A stretch of 64,000 nucleotides of DNA from Paragordius varius. Taxonomy: Eukaryota; Nematomorpha. A program made the translations under genes and the position numbers. The DNA is taken from contig OZ176051.1 in assembly GCA_964247055.1 (NCBI GenBank), positions 14,012,001 to 14,076,000 on the forward strand. Direction: 5' to 3'. Position 1 is the stretch's first letter. Every line of letters starts with the position of its first letter. The notes under the pieces were generated by a model. The model saw only the letters and a list, made by a program, of their open reading frames with translations, was not told the DNA's origin and searched no databases. This document shows, in pieces, positions 36,513 through 47,207 of this stretch.

Positions 36513-39500
36513 ATGAGCCAATTTGCTTTACGGGTAGCGTTTACCTTGATTTTGTGTATCATTCCAACCTTTTTATCCATTAAGTCAAAAGATCACGGAG
36601 GTAACATTAGAAAATTTATTTCCATTCATTTTAGATATTGATTGCAGTCAAGCGATCGAAAAACACTGTCAAAATATAAGTAAAAGTGAACCTGATCAAC
36701 TCCCAATTAATTACAGAACCTTTATTAAAGATTTAAGTAAATTAGCTAAAATAGCGCATAATTTTTAAACTTGATTGATATATCTTATTATATTTGCACT
36801 TTTAAAGATAATCATAAACCAATATCCACCAATCGATACCTCTCTAATGTTAAAGCAGTGTACGATTCTTGTCTTGCCTATCAAAATAGTACCCAAGGTA
36901 ATAATAATACATTAGCTATCGAGGAGATTCGAAGATTCCTCAATAAGTATGGTAGCTTAAGTCAGAATAGCTATGTAAATGCAACGCTCACGAATGATAC
37001 CAAAAATTATGATGCAATTTTAGAGCTCTTGAGTGATAATTTCATGTTAGTCCCAATGAGTTTTGATTACTCAGTTCATGAGCAAAACGATTCGTCAAAC
37101 GAAACAATGCCTAAACTGATTGTTAATGAGGTCTACATGTATTACTTAAATATAATAACGGACCCAAAGATGTTTGAAGATGAAATTAAGATGCTGAAAT
37201 CTTTATATCTAGCAATGGGCGGCATCCAAGAAAATTGGCAGGCCCTGAATGTTACCTACAATTATCTAATTAACGTTATCATGGCACAGGTTTAATCAAT
37301 TGCAATAAATTTTTTTACCTAAACAAAAAAATTATTGCGATTTTTTTCATAATGTTTAAATATACTTGCGTATGTTGGTAAAAAAAGTTTAGCTTAATAA
37401 AATTAAGCGCATTTTTGTTTGATATCTTATATACGTCCTATTTATTTTGATTAGCACCCGGATCAAGAGGGTTCGGGGATGGAGATAAATATTTCTGGAT
37501 CTTCTTCAGGTTTTCCATACTCAGGCACCAGCCATCCTCTTGAGGAGGAAAATTCTGGTTTAACCTCAGGATCCGCTAGTGGCTCAGGATCAGGAGTATA
37601 TAAATAGATATTTTAAGTATAATTTTGGTTCAAAATGTAGCTATATAAATCTTTTATTTTAAAAAGTACCACTTTCAAAAAGTATTAAATATTATAAAAT
37701 GTTGGCTAGTATATTGCATTCTAAGGATAAATCCGAATCTAATATCTACTACCAGGATTCAAAGAGCCTTTTTTAATTAATCACAAGTAGATGATAAAAA
37801 ATACACTGTTTAAATGATTATATAGCTTTGATATTTGTATATTTTAATAATAATAATTTTTTTTCAAGAAATGGGAAAATATAACCTCTATATGTTATAA
37901 CAAATTTTTTTTAAATAATAACATATGATCAGCTTGTTTGGCACATAGAGAAATGGTGATTTTATTTAATAAAATATTATTAAAAAACTCGTGTACACAT
38001 GTTAAATATAGAAGTTTTACTTTAAAAATATATATATTTTCGCCATCAGGCACCATATTAAATTATAAAATATAATAGTATTCCCTATTACATAATTAAC
38101 CCGTTGGCTAAAATTATCGCATATATTTGCATTTTATATGCTACACATAAAATATTGGAGCCATTTAAACACAGAAGCGTGGCTTAAATTTCTGGCGCAT
38201 GGTCCATGAATTCCACGCTCTTTCCCTCCCTGCCCTTTGCATTTTAAAAAATCAAATTCAAACCGTAAGCGGCGAAATGTGGCTCGTCATAAACAGAAAC
38301 ATGTAAAAAAATATGTTTCTATTATTTCTTTGAAAACGACGGCTTGCTTAGCAAATGTATCAGTAATAAAAAATAATATTAACTTTTGCGTGAAAAGTTC
38401 GATTTAGTTAAATATAAATAGTGTATAAAAGAAGTATTTAAACTGCAATCGGTGGCCCGAATCAAAGATTTTTTTTGAAAAAAAGGCTTGCGTACGAAAA
38501 TAGAGTGGCAATCATTAGGTATTAAAACATTAAAAAAAATCCCAAAAAAGTTGAATATGAATTTTCATGAAAACTGCATCCCTAGACATAAATATATCAC
38601 ATCTCATATATGATTCCCATTTATTTATAACTCTTCACTTATCAATATTGATTTATAAAATATACAGTATGAGTATGTATCATTGCTAGTTTTTCATTGA
38701 TTATGCCAAATAGCATATGCAGCAAAGAGAATTATTATTGGCTAATGTAAGAAGTGAAAAAATACATTAATATTGCCCTTTGCTGTATATGCCATTTGGG
38801 AAAAAACAATGAAAAACTAGCAATGTATACTTACTCATTCTGTATATGATGGCCATATGTTAAAATATTGGTTCATTATGTACATTAAAATTATTTTAAA
38901 TAGTTGTATTAAATTAAATATATAATCATATTTGATACCTCTCTAATGGATATAGAATAACGAAAAAAGATAAATTTTATTTACGAACAATAGAAAAAGA
39001 AAAAAGGCACTTATAATATCAATTTTAAATTTAAAGGATTTTGTCATGATGGGTGGCATTAAGCAAGCAATATATATAATTTTGAAAGAAAACTAATATA
39101 TAATTAATAATGATTTTATCCTTATATTGGACACTCTGATGATTTAAAGCAAATATTTGAAGGGAGGTATTATGAAAAGACTGATGTTAAAAAAGGTAGG
39201 CGCTTGAAGAAGAAGTGGAGAGATATAATAAATAAGGATGGAAACAGTTGGTTAGATTAAAATATTGATAACATTGAAGGTTATGACCACTTTAATAACT
39301 TTTAAATACTTATTGTTTAAAAAAAGTACAAATTTTTAAAATCCGGCGCGTCTTAACTATGGCGCTCGCTGCATCAGCCGCCTTTCCCCCGCCCCCTAGC
39401 TGCGCCACTGTTTGAACAATGATATATAATATATGTAATAAACTAATCTTATGAATATGTATCATTTAAATAGTTGTATCATAATAATAATATTAAATTT

Positions 39501-42500
39501 TTTGGTTTTTAAGAAAATTGGTAGCTTTCTCAATGTTATAATATAAAATATTTAAAAATGTGTGTTTTGACAAAATTTAACTCACCAGGTTATATATATA
39601 ATATGTAATAATTTATTAAAGTTTACCAAAACGACTACAACTGGAAAGTATATCAAATGCGAAAATATTGGCACCAATATTGATTGGGAAGTAAGAACTT
39701 TTATGTAAACTCAATATTTTAGGAACTCAAGAATATTAGTGATCCCAATGTGATATATCAAGTAAAATATAATTGTTAATCTTTTTTATCAAAAAAATGG
39801 CTAGAAAATAGCGTTTGCCGTTATGAGAAAGCGCTGGAATAAACATGGAATCCTATGCAAAGAACAAATAAAATTTAATGATGAACAACCCAAATTTACC
39901 AAAATGTATGGCTCATTTGTCGGAACTTTGTTGAAGGGAAACAACATGTAAGTGGGATAATAAGAATGACCGGTAAATAAATAACTCTTTCAATTACTTG
40001 GCCCAACTACAACGCCATTTTTACTAATTCAGTATTGAAAAACGCTATTTCTAAACTATATCTTATTCATAGAATGTTAAAAGATTTTCTAATCCTATAT
40101 GTCGCAAATATGTTGGCACCATACACCGTCCCTGATTTTAGAGATCATCAGGCGAGGTTAAACGAAAGCCAAAATTATTTTAACTCATATAATCTGGAAG
40201 CTAGGTGTGTAAATATGATATCATCCGAGGAAGTGGATTTATCAAAATACTCAATTTATCTTAGTCAACAAAATTTTTCCGTTTCTGAAGTAATAATGTT
40301 TTTTTCTTACATTATGATATAAAGCACTGTTAATTTTTGTTCTATAGTTTGCTTTATTGATTTTTATAACAGTTACAAAGTATGGTAAATAAGTATCTCA
40401 ACAAAACCGATTTCCACAAACGATATTACGCAAATGATTCAGTAAATTTTTTAATAGCTATTTTTGCAGGAATTTAGTGAAATCGTATCAAACATGTTCG
40501 TCCAGCAACATAATTCGATAGAAATGGTATGCATATATCATTAATTTTTTCAATTTATTATTGAGTTTTGTGTTGGGAAGTTAGTTTGTAAACATTAATA
40601 TCTTTTCTAAAACATTTACGCCTTTTTTCTACTTAGTAAGTTTCAAGTATAAGGGTTGTAATGTGTATTATTATTCATTAATAACGGGTCTTATGTAATA
40701 AAATTGAACACTAATAGTACATGAAAAAGTTTTTCTTAGACTTTAAATTAATATTTTTATTTTCAATAAAAATGACATAAAACCGTGCGACACAAAAAAA
40801 GACTGCAAATTACACAATTATAGACTTTTTTTTAAATGTAATACACCTCAGATTACACCTTGATTTCGAATTCGCCCTATTAATTATTATAAAAAATTAC
40901 CTATTTTTTGTTTTAAAAAGATAATTTTGTTAATACAACATAATACAGAAAAAAATGATAAATGCCATAAAAATATATCATCTCAATAAAAATGAGTAAA
41001 ATTAGACCAAAAACACATAATTTACTGTGATATTTAAATATTTTGAGATATTTGAGTGTTTAAGGGTAAATTTGGAGTGTCAATTTTATATACTGTGCCG
41101 ACAACTTCCGTAAAGTTAATCTCTCATATACGTATGTTTGTACATGAAATTGGTCAAACATTTAAAATTTATGAGAAATATATCAGGTGTATTCATTTTC
41201 ATCGTTTTTGGTTTAAAATGGTAATTTTAAAATGATATCAATTATTTTATTAATTCGAAATATTGTTCATCGGCTTCTACACATTTCACTCATCTCCAAA
41301 TTAGTAAATGAATTCCGCCGAAAAACTGATTGTATTTTACGGTACACCATTCGTCAAGTCATTTTCCAACGTCTTCAAAATTAATGTGCTCATCAGGGGT
41401 ATACCCTATATGGCGCAATGTCATGAGACAGTAGATGCGAAAGAATTTTCGATCGAAGCGACTTCGATATGTCTTTCACTGGTTTTGCTGTGCGAGACGG
41501 ACCCTTGTCATGAAGAAAAATCTTTTTATCATATCTTCTGGCCGATTTCGTTCGTTTCTAAAATAATGTGGTTTAAATTAATCATCTGTTGGGGATGGCG
41601 TTGTAGTATTAACGGTTTCACTGTTCAAAGGTAAACCCAAAACCGCTCGAGTCTTATCAGACACAGTGCATGGTCTACTGGCCAAGCGATTCGGTGATGT
41701 TGAGGGACTGACTTGGCAAAGTTAAACCAAAGATTTTTTTTGCTTTGTATTTACAAAGTAACGCATCCTACCCATACCAATTCGCCGCTAAATTGATCTT
41801 TTTTGTGACGTTGAAGCAAATGCACTTTGCCATTTTCGATTTGACGTTCATTTAAAGGGTATGGGACTCATTCACCGAGTTATTAATCTTTTTTTCCGTA
41901 GACATCGATTGATTGTTTTTTGTGATATATGTGATTCGTTCCCATATATAATTGATAGAATATGCTTATCAGAACTTTCTACCAGCGATAACTTTCACAG
42001 CTTTTTTTTCTAATGGCCATGCGCGCCGCAAACGTTCTTTTTCAGACTCAAACGACATTATTAAATACGCTAGTTTTAGGTGAAATCAATTTGTGTGTGT
42101 TTGTAACATAATGTCAGATGAACAAAATGGATCTGTATCAAATTTATTGTCTGCTTTATTTTGCAGACATCTTCCTATAGTTAAACCGTTAATAATTTAT
42201 GACACCTGGTATTTAAGTATATATTATAACTTGTATCTTAAAAATTTTGAACAAATCATCTTTTTCATACAATTCTCATATTTCAGTACAACCCATTATT
42301 ATAACCCACATCTGTATTTGAATAACTAAATGTTATTCACACTATGCATAGATTGGTAGTGTTTTATTTATAATATTGTGAGATAGTATATGCAGCAAAG
42401 AGAAGAATTATTAATAGCAGTAAAAAGTGAAAAAAATATACGCCAATAATAATACCCTTTTTTTTATCTGGCATAATTACAGTCATGTATATGTAGAATT

Positions 42501-42766
42501 GACAAACATTCGTTTTCAAATGATTATAATTTGTTTTTAATTGTTTTGATGTTTGTTCAACATGTGCATTTTTAAGCCTTATGTTGAAAGTTGACATAAA
42601 CATCAAAACAATTAAAAACAAATTTTAATCATTTAAAAACAAATGTTTGTTAATTCTACATATACATGACTGTAATGAAACACTAGAAATATATATCTAC
42701 ACATACTGTAATTACATGTCTATTGTCAATGAGATTCTTTATTTTATTAATTATATTTTTACAGTA

Positions 42767-42823
<57 letters not shown>

Positions 42824-45057
42824 GCCAATTCAGATTATTGTAGGCCAATCGGTAACAGTAGTTCTCAAACTTTTTCACCACCATTTTTACAGCTACAATT
42901 TTTTTGATCGCTAATACATTATGGATTAAATTTTTTGGAGCGTGTATTTAATAAAGTTGTTTCAACGTATGAAATCCCGGTTGAATGGAAGGAAAGTTTA
43001 ACTGTGCCTTTATTTAAAGGAAAGGGTGATATAAATGAATGTAGTAACTATAGAGGGATAAAACTTATGTCGCACACTATGAAATTGTTTGAAAAAATAA
43101 TTGAAAAGCGAATCAGGAAAATGATATCTATAGAATGAAATCAATTTGGTTTCATGCCAGGAAAGTCAACAGTAGATCCTATACATGCGGTTAAGAGGTT
43201 GATTGAAAAACACATTGAAAAAAAGAAAGAATAACACGGGGTTTTGATTGATATAGAGAAGGCGTTTGACAGGATTCCTAGAGAAACTATTTGGTGGAGT
43301 CTCCGTCGTAAAAAAATGCCAGAAAGTTATATTAAGTTGTTACAAATAATGTACGAATCACACACCTCCAGGATTAAAACTCCACAAGGTTTATCAGAGC
43401 CCTTTTCAATAAAGCATGGAGTCTACCAAGGCTCATCACTCAGCCCCTTATTGTTTATAATTTGTATGGACGAGGTAGCCAAGGTTGTTAATGTGAGTTC
43501 AGGATGGTACTTAATGTATGCAGATGACATAATCATCTTGTCTGATTCATTAATTGAGTTAAAGCGAACGGTAAACAGATGAGTTGTTATGCTGGATCAA
43601 TATGGTCTGAAAGTAAACAAAGCAAAAACCGAACTTATTACTTTTGGGGGTCCACAACATGAAATGGTAGTTGATGATAGTTGGGTTCTGAAGGGTAAAG
43701 AAAGTTGCAAATATCTGGGAGCTATGTTAAGTGCAGATGGTTCGTTAACTGACGATATTAATTTAAGAATAAAGAGCAGCTGGGTAAATTAGAAGAAAAT
43801 TTCGAGCGTATTATGCAATCGAAATATTGATGTTAGAGTGAAAGGTAAGATCTACAGTTCAGTTGTCCAGCCCTCAATGATGTATAATTCACAGACATGG
43901 GGTGTCAAAAAATCTGAAGAGAGACAATTTAACGTGACTGAAATGAATATGCTCAGAATGATGTGTGGGGTAACTAGAAAGGACAAAATCGAGAATAGAT
44001 TTATTCATGGGAGCACAGATATTAAACCAATAGTGGAAAGAATGTCAAAAAATAGGCTACGTTGGTTCGGGCACATTGAAAGGAGAGATTCTAATTATAT
44101 TGCAAAAATAATAGATGGTTATATAGTTGAGGGAAAACGAGGACGTGGGCGACCTAAAACAAAATGGATAGATACAGTAAAAAGAGAGCTAGCAGAATAC
44201 GAGCTTAATGCAGAGGACGCCATAGATAGAGTTTCATGGCGAGACAGGTTGTATAACATGACCGCTCTCACGAGTGAAAACATGTAATGTAATAATAATA
44301 ATAATAATAATAATACATTAAAACCAGTAAATTATTAAATGAAATTGATGGCAAGAGAAAAAAGGGTACTCTTTTCTTATAATGATATAAAAATAGACTT
44401 GATCTACATATTTTACCACCGAACGAGAATGGTAAATTGTAGCGGAAATTGTTTCGTGGGAAAAAAAACCCTAATCTTGAGTCCTTACCTAATTCTGCCA
44501 AGGGAGCATATCTCATATGTAGGTAATCAAACTTCGAGATTTCTTTGATGCTTATGGGCACATTGTTGGAACACATATCTTTTTTTACAAAATATTCTAT
44601 AGTGGTCACCAAAAATTTTTAAAGAGTCAAAAAAATATTTTTCATATCTCAAGGGCCATAATAAGATAAAATTAAAATCGATGTTTAACACAGGGCCATA
44701 AAAAAGCAATTTTAGGGCCGCGGTTGCATTACTGATCTATAGTCTTACCAATTTACAACATAATCCAAGAGTTAATGGATCAAATTAGTAGCACAGTACT
44801 GGTAAAGAGGGTCAAACAATATACTCTTTGGTTTTCTATTTTCAAAAATCAATTAATTTACATTGAATAATAATTATTTGTCATTCAGATTAGACCAAAT
44901 GCAAGAGCTAAATCCTTTTTACCTAACATGCATAATCTGATGAATGTACGACCCACACATTTTTTCAACGATGCCATACCCAGGTAGGTTGTTATTCCAT
45001 AATAAAAAAATGAATTTTAAATTTAATATTGGAAAAATTATTTTCTATATATAGACA

Positions 45058-45098
<41 letters not shown>

Positions 45099-45748
45099 GT
45101 TTGATGCCGAGAGTAAGCTCTAAGCCTGGGGCTACATTTGTGTATGATCATCTTAAAATCACTATTATAATAAAATGCAATAATGTTCTTACTAATTTAT
45201 ATTCTTTAATATAGCAACAATTACATGTTTGGTTATGAACTTCTTCCCATCAGTAATTAATCTAAAATTATGTGACTATATAATATATTTAATCCATTTT
45301 ATAGAGCAGTCAAAATGCAATGGAACTTTTTGGGACATCGATCTTTTACAAAATGCAATAGAATTAGCAACGGTATTAAATTTTTAAATAATACTAAAAA
45401 CTGGCCTCCCTTCCCATGATTTTTTAATTTCCTATATTTTTTTTAAAAAATAGATTGCTTCTTCTTCTAATCAGAAAGAAGCCATTGATATGACTCAATT
45501 GCAATTGGAATCTATGTTGGAGGTATGTGTTTCTGTATTTATTACTGTCAAAAAATATGTTTCACATATTGTTTCGGATTGTATAATAAATCGTTATTAA
45601 TTTAAATTAGGAGTATTGTGAAAATCCATACATGGATCCAGAATTGACAAAAAATTTATTTTTAACGCTTGGATCTATGAAATCAGCCGAACGAAAATTC
45701 TCGTGCAGACCTCTTAAGATATCCCATGCAAATTGCACTATTGAATAA
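36513..45748 (+). CDS. Secreted M13 peptidase-like protein, copy B (complete, inactive)
   Basis: Twelve exons: 36513-36600, 36635-37289, 37455-37595, 39622-39690, 39805-39947, 40073-40289, 40470-40526, 44889-44983, 45215-45252, 45305-45372, 45454-45522 and 45611-45748. All are GT-AG and in phase, giving about 592 residues if one base is restored in a T5 run at 36,762-36,766. Order: signal peptide (residues 1-22), M13 N-domain (SNVKAVYDSC, IEEIRRFLNKYG, many N-x-S/T sites), a 47-residue Ser-Gly-rich insert, more N-domain, the substrate-motif equivalent (FFNDAIPRSNNYMF), then the zinc-site segment with HExxH replaced by IELAT, then a short tail. ENxxD and the downstream histidine region are missing (neprilysin has about 750 residues). 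I infer a secreted glycoprotein without peptidase activity. Introns range from 34 bp to 4.4 kb. Confidence 0.8.
37455..37595 (+). other. Ser-Gly-rich exon of M13 copy B
   Basis: This in-phase 47-codon exon (HPDQEGSGMEINISGSSSG at the start, TSGSASGSGSG at the end) has no counterpart in ordinary M13 proteins. Acidic residues close to SG and SGSG pairs resemble glycosaminoglycan attachment sites, or a flexible linker. The copy A equivalent is outside the window. Confidence 0.65.
38172..39416. mobile_element. Element with GC-rich ends in M13-B intron
   Basis: The left end (CAGAAGCGTGGCTTAAATTT) resembles that at 18,955 and the right end is CCCCCTAGCTGCGCCACTG. The right part is shared with copy A at 1-345, so the insertion predates the duplication. 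It contains a later MITE at 38,665-38,842. Confidence 0.5.
38665..38842. mobile_element. Palindromic TA-flanked MITE, copy 3 (both ends intact)
   Basis: CAGTATGAGTATGTATCATT at the left, ATACTTACTCATTCTG at the right, TA on each side, and TGCCAAATAGCATATGCAGC with its near-inverse inside. The cleanest copy of this Tc1/mariner-like family here. Confidence 0.85.
41300..41960 (-). pseudogene. mariner transposase relic in M13 intron (copy B)
   Basis: Counterpart of the relic at 2,225-2,990, at the same intron position and orientation, with its own indels. Conserved pieces include the reverse of the TTCGATCGAAGCGACTTCGA block. Dead. Confidence 0.65.
42388..42712. mobile_element. Degenerate palindromic MITE carrying a nested hairpin (copy B only)
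   Basis: TATGCAGCAAAGAGAAGAAT at the left and CTACACATACTG|TA at the right match the MITE family of 38,665-38,842. Copy A near 3,365 has the unfilled site. Confidence 0.65.
42480..42672. mobile_element. Nested hairpin MITE with TA duplication
   Basis: An almost perfect hairpin: CAGTCATGTATATGTAGAAT and its inverse at the ends, TTTTTAATTGTTTTGATGTT and its inverse inside, TA on both sides. It interrupts the MITE above. Confidence 0.85.
42770..42819. repeat. (TA)n microsatellite
   Basis: About 50 bases of TA, longer than the run at the matching copy A site. Confidence 0.95.
42922..44310 (+). mobile_element. RTE-clade LINE, 5'-truncated, copy B only
   Basis: A single frame runs through the reverse transcriptase: NYRGIKLMSHTMKLFEKIIE, NQFGFMPGKST, VLIDIEKAFDRIPRETIW, YQGSSLSPLLF and LMYADDIII, then RLRWFGHIERRDSNYIAKI and KRGRGRPKTKW. 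The frame holds throughout, with four stop codons (43,136-43,138 TGA, one TAA near 43,233, TGA at about 43,580 and TAG at about 43,790). The coding end meets a (TAA)n tail (44,286-44,310), the short simple-repeat 3' end typical of RTE elements. The target duplication TAATACATTA lies at 42,912-42,921 and 44,311-44,320, and copy A keeps the empty site at 3,860-3,869. It lacks the endonuclease and was probably dead on arrival. Confidence 0.9.
45060..45093. repeat. (TA)n microsatellite
   Basis: TA run in the intron between M13-B exons 8 and 9. Copy A has only a short TA patch there. Confidence 0.9.
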
Positions 45749-45833
45749 AATTAAATATACTATCAACTTTTATCAATATACTATTGCTATTGGGCTTTCA
45801 TGATTATTAATTATCTATTTTGTAATTATCAAA

Positions 45834-45839
45834 AATAAA
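45834..45839 (+). promoter_or_regulatory. Likely poly(A) signal of M13 copy B
   Basis: AATAAA 86 bases after the stop codon, conserved with copy A. Confidence 0.5.
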
Positions 45840-47207
45840 TATTTCAGCATCTATTATATTTTAACGTTTTTGTACTTATTGAGTTTCTCTACAAATTCCT
45901 ACATAATTGATAAATTATGAATCGGGGTATGAATAATCACTAGATGGAATTTACTTCAGTTTGATTGTATCACCAAATATGAACATTTTGCGAGCGCCAC
46001 TCAAAAAGAAATTTTATTAAATTTAGTGTTAACCGAATCTAAAATTATTTTTAATCTTCCCAAATAAAATTTTTAATTACGGTTTTCCGATTAAAACAAA
46101 AGATCACACTATTTTTTTATCAAAACAATAAAAAATTTAAATTAGCAAATTATATCATGAAATAAAGCGTTAAAAACTATATATAAATAGATCGGGTATT
46201 ACAGTATGGGTGTGTTAAAAGCTGTTTTAAACTTTTCTAAAATATAAAAATACTGAAATGTGCATTTTATTTATCAAAGTGTCGGGTTCACAATCTACAT
46301 TTTCGGTTATTTCCTAAGGTTCTGAGTGTTTTTTATATAAATGTGTCAATAAATATAAGTTACGGCCGTAATCTATTTCCTTATGGATAGTTATTAATTT
46401 GAATTTAGATCAGGTGGGATCCTATAAATAGGGATTTTAAAAAAGATTACAATGAAAGACATGAAACCTCAATTTCTTCAAAAAACTTTCTGTTATATGA
46501 ACCAACATTTCTAAACTAGTGATTGTTATGTTTTTTATATTGATTACGTTTTAACATATATTATTTCACATATATAATATATTTTGAATTAATTTTATTG
46601 TGAACATAAAAATTGTATAAAACATTAAAATCCACATAAAATCGACAATCATTTAAGGCATGTCCTGATTTGTATCCAGATTCAAATCTATGTCATAATA
46701 CTCTGCTTAACGAATTGATCGGTAACCATTGAAATTGACAATTGATGTTGTTTACAAGGCACGTGGCACAGGTTTGAAAGCGCTAGGTACATCAAGGTAA
46801 ATATTAGTTTTGTCGTTTTGCCATAAAAGCTTGGAAGATATCAAAATGGCAAATACTATCTGATTAGTTGATATGAAACGTCACCAAGATTGGCCGATTG
46901 GTATATGTTAAATCATTGGTACTAAAAATGGCATTATATCTTTGAGCTTTTTCGAATCGTGTTTTTGAATGCGACATGCACATCGCATATTTTTGGAGAC
47001 CATGCTCCTTTAATATGAATTTTGGTGTCAAAATAGTGAAAGTTTTTTATTAATATTAAAGTTCATTTTTAAATAGGTCCACAACACTTGCGCAATTTAT
47101 CCATTTTTGGACTAAAATGGTAAAAATATCCCTGCTTGAAAAAAATCAAAATAATTACAAACTAAATCTTGCCGTAATTGCATAGATAATATTTATGATA
47201 TAAATAG

